Notes under the pieces: generated by a model
Told to the model about the DNA's origin: nothing
Seen by the model: the letters and a program-made list of their open reading frames with translations, nothing else
The model's database searches: none
NCBI RefSeq assembly: GCF_964253025.1
Contig: NZ_CAXUQC020000001.1
Coordinates: 1,240,001-1,304,000 of the forward strand
Length of the DNA: 64,000 bases
Source of the DNA: Rhizobacter sp964253025
GTDB taxonomy: Bacteria; Pseudomonadota; Gammaproteobacteria; Burkholderiales; Burkholderiaceae_C
Direction: 5' to 3'
Shown: one piece after another, positions 16,569-26,893 of the stretch
How positions within the stretch are numbered: position 1 is the first letter of the stretch
How the letters are laid out: each line of letters begins with the position of its first letter
Translations under genes and position numbers: made by a program

Positions 16569-17978
16569 ATGGGTCGCACGCTGTACGACAAGATCTGGGA
16601 CGAGCACGTCGTCCACACCGAAGAGGACGGCACCGCCGTGCTCTACATCGACCGTCACCTGGTCCACGAGGTCACCAGCCCGCAGGCCTTCGACGGCCTG
16701 GAGCAGGCCGGCCGCAAGGTGTGGCGCCTGTCGGCGAACCTGGCCGTGAGCGACCACAACGTTCCCACGACCGACCGCTCGCACGGCATCGCCGACCCCA
16801 TCTCCCGGCTGCAGGTCGAAACCCTGGACCGCAACTGCGACCGCTTCGGCATCACGCAGTTCAAGATGAACGACAAGCGCCAGGGCATCGTGCACGTGAT
16901 CGGCCCGGAGCAGGGTGCCACCTTGCCGGGCATGACGGTCGTCTGCGGCGACTCGCACACGTCCACGCACGGCGCGTTCGGCGCACTGGCGCATGGCATC
17001 GGCACCAGCGAGGTGGAGCATGTGCTGGCCACCCAGACCCTGCTGGCCCGCAAGGCGAAGAACATGCTGGTGAAGGTCGAAGGCACGCTGCCATTCGGCT
17101 GCGGCGCCAAGGACATCGTGCTCGCGATCATCGGGCGCATCGGCACCGCCGGCGGCACGGGCTACACCATCGAGTTCGGCGGATCCGCCATCCGCGCGCT
17201 CAGCATGGAAGGGCGCATGACCGTGTGCAACATGGCGATCGAGGCCGGCGCGCGCGCAGGCATGGTGGCCGTCGACGAGACCACCCTGCGCTACGTGCAG
17301 GGCCGTCCGTTCTCGCCCGCCGGCGTGGAGCTTGAGCAGGCGATGGCGTACTGGCGGACGCTCCATTCCGACCCTGACGCGAAGTTCGATGCCGTCGTCG
17401 AGCTCGACGCCAGCGAGATCAGCCCGCAAGTCACCTGGGGAACCTCCCCGGAGATGGTGCTGTCCATCGAGGACCGCGTGCCGGACCCGGAGCGCGAGCG
17501 CGACGTCAACAAGCGCGGTGCCATCGAGCGTGCGCTGCAGTACATGAACCTGCAGCCCAACAAGCCCATTGCGGACATCACCATCGACAAGGTCTTCATC
17601 GGCTCGTGCACCAACTCGCGCATCGAGGACATGCGCGAGGCGGCGGCCGTCGTGCGGCGCCTGGGCCGCAAGCTCGCGCCGAACGTGAAGCTCGCCATGG
17701 TCGTCCCGGGTTCCGGCCTCGTGAAGGAGCAGGCCGAGCGGGAAGGGCTCGACAAGGTCTTCCTGGCCGCAGGCTTCGAATGGCGGGAGCCGGGCTGCTC
17801 GATGTGTCTCGCCATGAACGCCGACCGCCTGGAGCCCGGCGAGCGCTGTGCCTCCACGTCCAACCGCAATTTCGAAGGCCGCCAGGGTGCGGGCGGCCGC
17901 ACCCACCTCGTCAGCCCCGCCATGGCGGCTGCCGCGGCCATCGAAGGCCATTTCGTCGACGTTCGACGCCTTGCCTGA
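16569..17978 (+). CDS. leuC: 3-isopropylmalate dehydratase large subunit
   Basis: Isomerises 2-isopropylmalate to 3-isopropylmalate in leucine synthesis, with LeuD. 469 residues from the ATG at 16569 (MGRTLYDKIWDEHVV), the family-typical N-terminus. GSCTNSRIEDMREA and GCSMCLAMN carry the three 4Fe-4S cysteines. VVCGDSHTSTHGAFG is another aconitase-family signature. The open frame extends far upstream, through gltA and the terminator, and is not coding there. Confidence 0.96.
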   Translation: MGRTLYDKIWDEHVVHTEEDGTAVLYIDRHLVHEVTSPQAFDGLEQAGRKVWRLSANLAVSDHNVPTTDRSHGIADPISRLQVETLDRNCDRFGITQFKMNDKRQGIVHVIGPEQGATLPGMTVVCGDSHTSTHGAFGALAHGIGTSEVEHVLATQTLLARKAKNMLVKVEGTLPFGCGAKDIVLAIIGRIGTAGGTGYTIEFGGSAIRALSMEGRMTVCNMAIEAGARAGMVAVDETTLRYVQGRPFSPAGVELEQAMAYWRTLHSDPDAKFDAVVELDASEISPQVTWGTSPEMVLSIEDRVPDPERERDVNKRGAIERALQYMNLQPNKPIADITIDKVFIGSCTNSRIEDMREAAAVVRRLGRKLAPNVKLAMVVPGSGLVKEQAEREGLDKVFLAAGFEWREPGCSMCLAMNADRLEPGERCASTSNRNFEGRQGAGGRTHLVSPAMAAAAAIEGHFVDVRRLA

Positions 17979-18028
17979 TCGATGCGTCTCAGAGAGTCCG
18001 TTTCATCCACCCCAGAAAGGAACCTGCC

Positions 18029-18163
18029 ATGAAGAAGATCACTGCCATCCTGCTCGCCAGCGTGTCCCTGATGCTCGTCGGTTGCAACACCGTCGGCGGC
18101 TTCGGCAAGGACGTCCAGAAGGTGGGCGAAAAGGTCGAAGAGAGCGCCGACAAGAAGAAGTAA
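18029..18163 (+). CDS. Entericidin-like small lipoprotein
   Basis: A 44-residue protein beginning MKKITAILLASVSLMLVGCN. The lipobox LVGC places lipid attachment at Cys19, leaving a 26-residue mature peptide rich in Lys and Glu (KVGEKVEESADKKK). This is the EcnA/EcnB entericidin pattern. Members are small envelope lipoproteins implicated in stress-related lysis in enterics. AGAAAGGAA precedes the ATG. It is inserted between leuC and leuD in the leu operon, an arrangement recurring in Burkholderiales; its link with leucine synthesis is unknown. Confidence 0.88.
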   Translation: MKKITAILLASVSLMLVGCNTVGGFGKDVQKVGEKVEESADKKK

Positions 18164-18190
18164 GCGGCCCGCCGCGTCTCCGAGGAAATC

Positions 18191-18835
18191 ATGCAAGCCT
18201 TTCGCATCCACAAGGGTCTGGTCGTTCCGCTGGACCGTGAGAACGTCGATACCGACGCCATCATCCCGAAGCAGTTCCTGAAGTCGATCAAGAAGTCGGG
18301 CTTCGGCCCCAACCTGTTCGACGAATGGCGCTACCTCGACCAGGGCGAACCCGGCCAGGACCCGGCCACGCGCAAGGCGAATCCTGATTTCGTGCTGAAC
18401 CAGCCCCGCTACCGCGGGGCCTCGGTGCTGCTCACGCGCAAGAACTTCGGTTGCGGTTCTTCGCGCGAGCACGCTCCCTGGGCGCTCGACCAATACGGCT
18501 TCCGGGCCATCATCGCGCCGAGCTACGCCGACATCTTCTTCAACAACAGTTTCAAGAACGGCCTGCTGCCCATCGTGCTGCCCGAGCGCGAAGTCGACCG
18601 GCTCTTCGACGAGGTCAACGGCTTCGTCGGCTACGAGCTGACGGTCGACCTGGAGCGCCAGGTCGTCATCAAGCCGGACGGCAGCGAACTGCCGTTCGAG
18701 GTCGAGGCCTTCCGCAAGTACTGCCTGCTGAACGGTTTCGACGACATCGGCCTGACCCTGCGTCATGCCGACAAGATCAAGGCCTTCGAGTCCGAGCGCC
18801 TGCTCCAGAAGCCCTGGCTGGCCCACACGCTCTGA
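18191..18835 (+). CDS. leuD: 3-isopropylmalate dehydratase small subunit
   Basis: Partner of LeuC, 214 residues, the aconitase swivel domain. VDTDAIIPKQFLKSI and KNFGCGSSREHAPWAL are the substrate-contact signatures. GAGGAAATC precedes the ATG. It lies between the entericidin gene and leuB. Confidence 0.96.
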   Translation: MQAFRIHKGLVVPLDRENVDTDAIIPKQFLKSIKKSGFGPNLFDEWRYLDQGEPGQDPATRKANPDFVLNQPRYRGASVLLTRKNFGCGSSREHAPWALDQYGFRAIIAPSYADIFFNNSFKNGLLPIVLPEREVDRLFDEVNGFVGYELTVDLERQVVIKPDGSELPFEVEAFRKYCLLNGFDDIGLTLRHADKIKAFESERLLQKPWLAHTL

Positions 18836-18878
18836 GCGTGGCCAGCCTTCCATCGAAGTGAACTGAAGGACCTGATTC

Positions 18879-19958
<1,080 letters not shown>

Positions 19959-20014
19959 CTGCCGACATCCAGACACGGATACACGAGTTTTTCGACGAGA
20001 CGGGACTAAATCTC

Positions 20015-21148
20015 ATGGCTACGAAATTGGTCGGCCTGGTGGGCTGGCGGGGGATGGTGGGTTCGGTGTTGCTGGATCGCATGGCCCAGGAGAACGACTT
20101 CGCGCTGATCGAACCCATGTTCTTCAGCACGAGCAACGCGGGCGGCAAGGCACCCTCGTTCGCCAAGAACGAGACGACGCTCAAGGACGGATACGACATC
20201 GAGGCGCTCAAGCGCTGCGACATCATCCTGACGGCCCAGGGCGGCGACTACACCACCGAGGTGTTCCCCAAGCTGCGCGCTGCCGGCTGGAACGGCCACT
20301 GGATCGACGCGGCGTCCACGCTGCGCATGAAGGACGACGCCGTCATCATCCTCGACCCGGTGAACCTGCCGGTCATCCAGAAGGCCCTGGCCGCGGGCGG
20401 GCGCAACTGGATCGGCGGCAACTGCACCGTCAGCTGCATGCTGATGGGCGTGGGCGCCCTCTACAAGGCCGGTCTCGTCGAATGGATGAGCACCCAGACC
20501 TACCAGGCGGCCTCCGGCGGCGGCGCCCAGCACATGCGCGAACTGCTGACGCAGTTCGGCACCCTGAACGCCGCGGTCAAGCCGCTGCTCGATGACCCGA
20601 AGAGCGCCATCCTCGAGATCGACCGCCAGGTGATCGCCAAGCAGCGCAGCCTGAGCGAAGCCGAGACGGCCAACTTCGGCGTGCCGCTCGGTGGCAGCCT
20701 GATTCCCTGGATCGACAAGGATCTGGGCAACGGGATGAGCAAGGAAGAATGGAAGGGCGGCGCCGAGACCAACAAGATCCTGGGGCAGGGCGAGGGCTTC
20801 GGGTCGCCGGCGGTGCCCGTCGACGGCTTCTGCGTGCGCGTCGGCGCGATGCGCTGCCACAGCCAGGCGCTGATGTTCAAGCTCAAGAAGGACGTGCCGT
20901 TGGCCGACATTGAGCAGATGATCGCCAACGACAACCCGTGGGCGAAGTTCGTGCCGAACACCCGCGAGGCGACGATCCGCCAGCTGACCCCGGTGGCTGT
21001 CACGGGCACGATGGACATTCCGGTCGGCCGGGTGCGCAAGCTGGCGATGGGGCCGGAGTACGTCGGAGCCTTCACCATCGGCGACCAGCTCCTGTGGGGC
21101 GCGGCCGAACCGCTGCGCCGCATGCTTCGGATTCTGCTCGACGCCTGA
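20015..21148 (+). CDS. asd: Aspartate-semialdehyde dehydrogenase
   Basis: Reduces aspartyl phosphate to the semialdehyde for Lys, Met, Thr and cell-wall diaminopimelate. The 377-residue length and VGLVGWRGMVGSVLLDRM N-terminus are of the Gram-negative Asd type. GGNCTVSCMLMGVGAL contains the catalytic cysteine. It lies 56 nt after leuB, a common Burkholderiales order. Confidence 0.96.
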   Translation: MATKLVGLVGWRGMVGSVLLDRMAQENDFALIEPMFFSTSNAGGKAPSFAKNETTLKDGYDIEALKRCDIILTAQGGDYTTEVFPKLRAAGWNGHWIDAASTLRMKDDAVIILDPVNLPVIQKALAAGGRNWIGGNCTVSCMLMGVGALYKAGLVEWMSTQTYQAASGGGAQHMRELLTQFGTLNAAVKPLLDDPKSAILEIDRQVIAKQRSLSEAETANFGVPLGGSLIPWIDKDLGNGMSKEEWKGGAETNKILGQGEGFGSPAVPVDGFCVRVGAMRCHSQALMFKLKKDVPLADIEQMIANDNPWAKFVPNTREATIRQLTPVAVTGTMDIPVGRVRKLAMGPEYVGAFTIGDQLLWGAAEPLRRMLRILLDA

Positions 21149-21370
21149 CCTCGTTGTGGTGCGGCAACAAGCGAATGGTGAAGAACCTGCGCAAAAGCGG
21201 GTTCTGTGAAACGTCAGCCAGTGCATTAGCTTGTTTTCGTATGTGGTTGATGTTATTGTGTTTTCCACTGTTAAGCCTTGGGAAACACGGCTGACGCCCG
21301 CGCCGCGCCTACAAGAATCCGAAAGCGGTGGGGCTCGCTCGGTTCCACCCCCGTCCAATTGGGAGACGCC
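21149..21370 (+). other. Intergenic region before fimV, probable promoter
   Basis: These 222 nt are visibly AT-richer than their surroundings, with no gene. TTGATG at 21247-21252 and TGTTAA at 21269-21274 are 16 nt apart and could serve as -35/-10 for fimV. The assignment is tentative. Confidence 0.4.
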
Positions 21371-24046
21371 TTGAAAAGAAACTCGCTGTTTGCAGGGCGC
21401 TTCGCTCTGACCGGGGTGGCACTGGCCACCATGTTGCTCACGTCGGTCGATGCCATGGCTCTCGGTCTGGGGCGCCTCGCCGTCCAGTCCGGCCTGGGCG
21501 AGACGCTCCGCGCCGAAATCGACGTCACGAGCCTCACCGCCGAAGAAGCCTCGAACCTGCAGGTGAAGGTCGCCACGCCGGAGGCCTATCGTGCCGCAGG
21601 TGTCGACTACAACGCCGTGCTCACGGCCACCCGGGTCACGCTCGAGCGCCGTCCCGACGGGCGTCCGTTCCTGCGCGTGACGAGCGACCGCTCCGTGCAG
21701 GAGCCCTTCGTCGACGTCATTCTCGAGATCTCCTGGTCGACCGGCCGCTTGGTGCGCGAGTACACCATGCTGTTCGATCCGCCGTCGACCCGCTCGGCCG
21801 CTGCATCGACGCCGGCGCCGTCCACCGCACCGTCGATCTCTCCCGCACGCCCCGACACCAGCGCGTCGCGCGCCCGCCCGGCCCCCGCTCCGCGTGCGCC
21901 CGCCGAGGCGTCGACCCCGGCAGCCCCTCGCGCAACGCCCGCCACGCCGGCCCCGGCCCCGCGTGCCGCCGCACCCGTGGATGGCGATGCCTCCGAGAGC
22001 GACGAGTACAAGGTCCGTGCCGGCGACACCCTGTCGCGCATTGCCGCGCGCAACCAGCGTCCGGGCGTCTCGCTCGACCAGATGCTGGTGTCGCTGTTCC
22101 AGTCCAACCCTGACGCCTTCCTCGGCCGCAACATGAACCGGCTGAAGTCCGGCGCCGTGCTGTCGGTGCCGTCCGCCGAAGAAGCGCGCGCCGTGACAAC
22201 GGCGGAAGCCCGCCAGTTGATTCAGGCCCAGAGCGCCGACTTCGGCGCCTACCGCCAGCGCCTCGCCGGCGCCGTGCCGGCGGCGGGTGCCGACGGCTCC
22301 GCTCGCCAGGCAAGCGGCCAGGTGAAGGCCGAGGTGGATGACCGCAAGCAGGCCGCAGCGCCGTCGCCCGACAAGCTCACGCTGAGCAAGGGTGCCACCA
22401 AGGCCTCGGCACCGGAAGCACGCCTGTCCAAGGAGCGCGAGCAGAAGGAAGCCGCCGCCCGCATGGCGGAGCTTGCCAAGAACGTCGAAGACCTGAAGAA
22501 GCTGTCGAGCGGCTCGCAAGGTGCCCCCGGTTCTGCAGGGGCCGCCAGCAAGCCGGGCGTGGGCGTCAAGGCGCCCATCGCCACGCCGACCGTGCCGACC
22601 CCGGCCCCGAAGGCTTCTGCCCCGGTCGCCGCTCCTGCGCCTGCGCCCGCACCGGCGCCAGTGCCCGCTCCGGCTCCGGCTCCCGCCTCGGCACCCGTGA
22701 TCGCGGAAGCGCCGATCCCGGCCTCCGAGCCGACACCCGAGACGGCTTCCACGTCGGCATCGGCTGCCGAAGGCATGCCGACCACCCCGGAAACCGCCGC
22801 GTCCGAGCCCGAGGTCGTGGCACCGCCGCCACCGCCGAAGCCGGCACCGGTGCCGCCGCCTCCGCCCGAGCCGGACGTCATGTCCTCCGTGATGGATAAC
22901 CCGCTGGCCCTGGCCATCGGCGGCGCGCTGTTGGCCGCCCTGATCGGCTTCGGCATCTACCGCTTCACCAAGCGCGCCAAGAAGGACAGCGGCGAAACCT
23001 CGTTCCTCGAGAGCCGCCTCCAGCCTGACTCGTTCTTCGGCGCGAGCGGCGGCCAGCGCATCGATACCCGCGATGCCAGCGGCGCGTCCTCGTCGATGAG
23101 CTATTCGCTGAGCCAGCTCGATGCCATCGGCGACGTCGACCCGGTTGCCGAGGCCGACGTCTACCTGGCCTACGGCCGTGACCTGCAGGCGGAGGAAATC
23201 CTGAAGGAAGCCATGCGCGCAAGTCCCGAGCGCCTGGCCATCCGGACCAAGCTGCTCGAGGTCTACGCCAAGCGCCGCGATACCAAGGGCTTCGAGCTCC
23301 TGGCCACGCAGCTGTTCGGCCTGACCGGCGGGCAGGGCGAGGACTGGGCCAAGGCCCAGGAACTCGGTCAGCAGATCGAGCCGGACAACGCCCTCTACAA
23401 GCCGGGCGGTTCGCCGGCAGGCAACGACGGCGGCGTGCGTCCGTCCGCCGAGCCGCTGGGTGCCAGCACCATGCCGCAGTCCGTGCTGCCGTCGCCGTCC
23501 GAGTTCGGCAGCAGCACCGGCACGGTCAGCGGCTTCGACAACAGCGCGTCGGGCGTCGATCTCGACCTCGACCTGGGTTCATTCGACAGCTCGCCGCCGG
23601 CCCAGCCGACGTCGCGCGTCACCGAGCGCACCCAGCCGCTGCCGGCCGCCCCGGCCGAAGACCTGTCGGGCGGCATGCGCTTCGACCTGGACGAGCCCTA
23701 CAGCGCGCCCCCGCCTGCGGCCGCACCGGCCCCGGTGACGTCCTCGGGCGCGATGGAGTTCGACCTGTCGTCCATCTCGCTGGACCTGGGTGGCCCGAAC
23801 GACGACATCACGCGACCGGCGACGCCGGTGAAGCCGGCCGCTCCCGCGGACGACTTCGGCAGCATCGACCTGGGTGATGTCGGCGGCGACGATGCCGACC
23901 CGATCGCTCGCAAGCTTGAACTGGCTGAAGAGTTCCGGCAGATCGGCGACATGGAAGGCGCACGTGATCTGCTCCAGGAAGTCGTGGCGAAGGCCAGCGG
24001 CTCGGTGAAGATGCGCGCGCAGGCCATGCTCGACGAGCTCGGTTGA
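21371..24046 (+). CDS. fimV: FimV/HubP-family polar landmark protein
   Basis: A large peptidoglycan-binding inner-membrane protein that organises the cell pole and type IV pilus function. Domains in order: signal peptide (1-30), FimV N-terminal domain (LGLGRLAVQSGLGETLRAEI), LysM near 215-265 (YKVRAGDTLSRIAARNQ), a coiled-coil stretch, a long Pro/Ala-rich spacer, one TM helix near 510-530, an acidic cytoplasmic part with a TPR-like segment, and the conserved C-terminal FimV motif (LAEEFRQIGDMEGARDLLQE). I chose the TTG at 21371 (891 residues): GGGAG lies 5 nt upstream and it places the signal peptide at the N-terminus. An ATG at 21278 would add 31 residues without signal character. Confidence 0.9.
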   Translation: MKRNSLFAGRFALTGVALATMLLTSVDAMALGLGRLAVQSGLGETLRAEIDVTSLTAEEASNLQVKVATPEAYRAAGVDYNAVLTATRVTLERRPDGRPFLRVTSDRSVQEPFVDVILEISWSTGRLVREYTMLFDPPSTRSAAASTPAPSTAPSISPARPDTSASRARPAPAPRAPAEASTPAAPRATPATPAPAPRAAAPVDGDASESDEYKVRAGDTLSRIAARNQRPGVSLDQMLVSLFQSNPDAFLGRNMNRLKSGAVLSVPSAEEARAVTTAEARQLIQAQSADFGAYRQRLAGAVPAAGADGSARQASGQVKAEVDDRKQAAAPSPDKLTLSKGATKASAPEARLSKEREQKEAAARMAELAKNVEDLKKLSSGSQGAPGSAGAASKPGVGVKAPIATPTVPTPAPKASAPVAAPAPAPAPAPVPAPAPAPASAPVIAEAPIPASEPTPETASTSASAAEGMPTTPETAASEPEVVAPPPPPKPAPVPPPPPEPDVMSSVMDNPLALAIGGALLAALIGFGIYRFTKRAKKDSGETSFLESRLQPDSFFGASGGQRIDTRDASGASSSMSYSLSQLDAIGDVDPVAEADVYLAYGRDLQAEEILKEAMRASPERLAIRTKLLEVYAKRRDTKGFELLATQLFGLTGGQGEDWAKAQELGQQIEPDNALYKPGGSPAGNDGGVRPSAEPLGASTMPQSVLPSPSEFGSSTGTVSGFDNSASGVDLDLDLGSFDSSPPAQPTSRVTERTQPLPAAPAEDLSGGMRFDLDEPYSAPPPAAAPAPVTSSGAMEFDLSSISLDLGGPNDDITRPATPVKPAAPADDFGSIDLGDVGGDDADPIARKLELAEEFRQIGDMEGARDLLQEVVAKASGSVKMRAQAMLDELG

Positions 24047-24102
24047 GCGGTCGCCGCGTGGCCCGACGCTGCCGGTCCCGCGCCTTCGCCTGAGGTGCCC
24101 GC

Positions 24103-24888
24103 GTGAGGTTGGCGCTGGGCATTGCCTACAGAGGGCAGGGCTACAGCGGCTGGCAACGCCAGCCGCTCGAACCCACCGTGCAGGGCCGACTGGAGTCGGC
24201 CCTGTCTCAATTTGCGGCCACCGCCGTCGAGACGGCCTGCGCCGGCCGCACCGACACCGGCGTGCACGGCTTGAACCAGGTGGTCCACATCGACGCCCCG
24301 GTCGATCGCGAACTCAATTCGTGGGTGCGTGGTACCAACCGCTACCTGCCCGACGACATCGCGGTGCAGTGGTGCCGCGCCGTCAGCCCCGACTTTCACG
24401 CACGCTACAGCGCCCTGGGCCGCCGCTACACCTACGTACTGCTCGAGTCGGGGGTGCGGCCGTCGGTCGAGGCCGGTTCGGTCGGATGGGTGTTCACCCC
24501 GCTGGATGGCGACCGGATGCGCGCCGCTGCGGCCGTGCTGATCGGCGAGCATGACTTCAGCGCCTTCCGTTCCGCGGAATGCCAGGCCAACTCGCCCGTT
24601 CGCATCCTCCGCGCCATCGACATCCGGCGCTGCGGGGCCTACTGGCGCTTCGACTTCGACGGCAACGCCTTCCTCCACCACATGATCCGCAACATCATGG
24701 GGTGCCTCCTGGCGGTCGGCAGTGGCCGGCGCCCCGTCGGCTGGATGGCGGAGGTGCTGGCCTCGCGCCAGCGCATCCATGCGGCACCGACCTTTTCCCC
24801 TGCCGGCCTCTATTTCCGCGGCCCGTACTACGATCCGGCCCTGGCCTTGCCTGACCGGACGCCGGCCATGGACTGGTTGCCCGACTGA
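24103..24888 (+). CDS. truA: tRNA pseudouridine synthase A
   Basis: Makes pseudouridine at positions 38-40 of tRNA anticodon stems. 261 residues. CAGRTDTGVHGLNQVV contains the catalytic Asp51. RCGAYWRFDFDGNAFLHHMIRN is the second family signature. The start is the GTG at 24103. It sits between fimV and trpF, the usual beta-proteobacterial order. Confidence 0.95.
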   Translation: MRLALGIAYRGQGYSGWQRQPLEPTVQGRLESALSQFAATAVETACAGRTDTGVHGLNQVVHIDAPVDRELNSWVRGTNRYLPDDIAVQWCRAVSPDFHARYSALGRRYTYVLLESGVRPSVEAGSVGWVFTPLDGDRMRAAAAVLIGEHDFSAFRSAECQANSPVRILRAIDIRRCGAYWRFDFDGNAFLHHMIRNIMGCLLAVGSGRRPVGWMAEVLASRQRIHAAPTFSPAGLYFRGPYYDPALALPDRTPAMDWLPD

Positions 24889-24968
24889 CCCGGATCGCGG
24901 GTGGCCGACGATCATTCCACGGCGGTTCCGGCCCGCGACGCAGCTCTCCCTTGACCGACGCCCACCGG

Positions 24969-25616
24969 ATGACCTCTCGCACCCGCATCAAGATCTGTGG
25001 ACTGACCCGTGAAGCGGACGTCGACGCCGCCGTGGAGGCCGGCGCCGATGCGATCGGGCTCGTGCTCTACGAGCGCAGCCCGCGCCGGGTCGCGCTCGAG
25101 CAGGCCGCCGAGCTGGCGCGTCGCCTGCCGCCGTATGTCACACCGGTGGCGTTGTTCGTGAATGCGGAGCCCTCGCTGCTCCAGGCCGTTGTCTCGGCCA
25201 TCCCGAATGTCGTGTTCCAGTTCCACGGGGACGAACAGCCCGCGGACTGCCGGGCGGTCGACCGGCCGTACCTCAGGGCGGCGCGCATGGCGCCCGGTTT
25301 CGATTTGCTAAACTTCGCCCTTCAGTATCCCGACGCCCAGGGTGTGCTGCTCGACGCTCATGTCGAGGGTTACGGCGGCGGCGGAAAGGCATTTGATTGG
25401 TCTCTCATTCCTCAAGGCGTGTCCCGTCCGGTCGTTTTGTCTGGTGGGTTGCATGCCGAAAATGTGATCGAAGGCATTCTCAGGGTGCGGCCCTGGGCCG
25501 TTGACGTGAGTTCCGGCGTGGAGTCGGCCAAGGGCATCAAGGATGCCGCGGCCATCCGCCGGTTCTGCAACGCGGTGCGCGAGGCTGACGCCCGCATCGC
25601 TGCCACCCCGATCTGA
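24969..25616 (+). CDS. trpF: Phosphoribosylanthranilate isomerase
   Basis: Third step of tryptophan synthesis from anthranilate. 215 residues, TIM barrel. RIKICGLTREADVDAAVEAG has the catalytic Cys; VSSGVESAKGIKD is the phosphate-binding end. An in-frame TTG at 24951 would add six residues; the ATG at 24969 is taken as the more usual codon. trpB follows after 11 nt. Confidence 0.94.
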   Translation: MTSRTRIKICGLTREADVDAAVEAGADAIGLVLYERSPRRVALEQAAELARRLPPYVTPVALFVNAEPSLLQAVVSAIPNVVFQFHGDEQPADCRAVDRPYLRAARMAPGFDLLNFALQYPDAQGVLLDAHVEGYGGGGKAFDWSLIPQGVSRPVVLSGGLHAENVIEGILRVRPWAVDVSSGVESAKGIKDAAAIRRFCNAVREADARIAATPI

Positions 25617-25627
25617 CAGAGGATTCC

Positions 25628-26893
25628 ATGACCTACGACCAACCCGACGCCCGCGGCCACTTCGGCCCCTACGGCGGCACCTTCGTCGCCGAGACGCTCA
25701 TCCACGCGCTCGACGAGCTGAACAAGGCCTACACCGAGGCCCGGCAAGACCCGGACTTCATGGCCGAGTACCGGAGCGAACTCGCCCATTTCGTCGGTCG
25801 TCCGAGCCCCGTTTACCACGCCGCGCGCACCAGCCGCGAGCTGGGCGGCGCCCAGATCTACCTGAAGCGCGAGGACCTGAACCACACCGGCGCGCACAAG
25901 GTGAACAACACCATCGGCCAGGCCTTGCTGGCCCGTCGCATGGGCAAGAAGCGCGTCATCGCCGAGACGGGCGCGGGTCAGCACGGCGTGGCCACGGCCA
26001 CCATCTGCGCGCGCTACGGCATGGAGTGCGTCGTCTACATGGGCAGCGAGGACGTGAAGCGGCAGTCGCCCAACGTGTATCGCATGAACCTGCTGGGCGC
26101 GACGGTCGTGCCGGTCGAGAGCGGCTCCAAGACCTTGAAGGATGCGCTCAACGAGGCCATGCGCGACTGGGTCACGAACATCGAGACCACGTTCTACATC
26201 ATCGGCACCGTCGCCGGCCCCCACCCGTACCCCGCCATGGTGCGTGACTTCCAGCGCGTCATCGGTGACGAATGCCTGGTGCAGATGCCGGCCATGCTGG
26301 GCGGTGGACGCCAGCCCGACGCCGTCATCGCGTGCGTGGGCGGCGGCAGCAACGCCATGGGCATCTTCTACCCGTACATCGACCAGGCCGGCACGCGCCT
26401 GATCGGTGTCGAAGCCGCAGGGGAGGGGCTGGACACCGGTCGCCACTCCGCCAGCCTGATCGCCGGCTCGCCGGGCGTGCTGCACGGCAACCGCACCTAC
26501 CTGCTGCAGGACGACAACGGGCAGATCACCGAGACGCACTCCATCTCGGCCGGTCTCGACTACCCGGGCGTCGGCCCGGAGCATGCCTACCTCAAGGACA
26601 TCGGCCGCGCGGAGTATGTCGGGGTGACCGACGCGGAAGCGCTCAAGGCCTTCCACCACCTGTGCCGCACCGAGGGCATCATCCCCGCCTTGGAATCGTC
26701 CCATGCGGTGGCCTATGCCATGAAGCTCGCTCCCACCATGCGTCCTGACCAGTCCCTGCTCGTCAACCTGTCCGGGCGAGGCGACAAGGACATCGGCACC
26801 GTCGCCGACCTTTCCGGTGCTGAGTTCTACAACCGGCCCTCCGAGGCCGGCCGTGCCGTGAAGGGCGCTGCCGCCCTGAAAGGCCAGGCATGA
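25628..26893 (+). CDS. trpB: Tryptophan synthase beta subunit
   Basis: PLP enzyme that condenses indole with serine. 421 residues. LNHTGAHKVNNTIGQ contains the PLP-binding lysine; CVGGGSNAMGIF is the phosphate loop; ETGAGQHG is a further signature. GAGGATTCC precedes the ATG. Its stop overlaps the trpA ATG by 4 nt. Confidence 0.97.
   Translation: MTYDQPDARGHFGPYGGTFVAETLIHALDELNKAYTEARQDPDFMAEYRSELAHFVGRPSPVYHAARTSRELGGAQIYLKREDLNHTGAHKVNNTIGQALLARRMGKKRVIAETGAGQHGVATATICARYGMECVVYMGSEDVKRQSPNVYRMNLLGATVVPVESGSKTLKDALNEAMRDWVTNIETTFYIIGTVAGPHPYPAMVRDFQRVIGDECLVQMPAMLGGGRQPDAVIACVGGGSNAMGIFYPYIDQAGTRLIGVEAAGEGLDTGRHSASLIAGSPGVLHGNRTYLLQDDNGQITETHSISAGLDYPGVGPEHAYLKDIGRAEYVGVTDAEALKAFHHLCRTEGIIPALESSHAVAYAMKLAPTMRPDQSLLVNLSGRGDKDIGTVADLSGAEFYNRPSEAGRAVKGAAALKGQA

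Noticed and set aside
20006..22519. 837-residue open frame on the minus strand across asd and fimV
   Set aside because: It crosses the asd-fimV intergenic region and reads Arg/Gly/His-rich noise; both plus-strand genes are well supported.
24889..24968. A trp leader or attenuator before trpF
   Set aside because: No Trp-rich leader peptide and no alternative hairpins are visible in this stretch.
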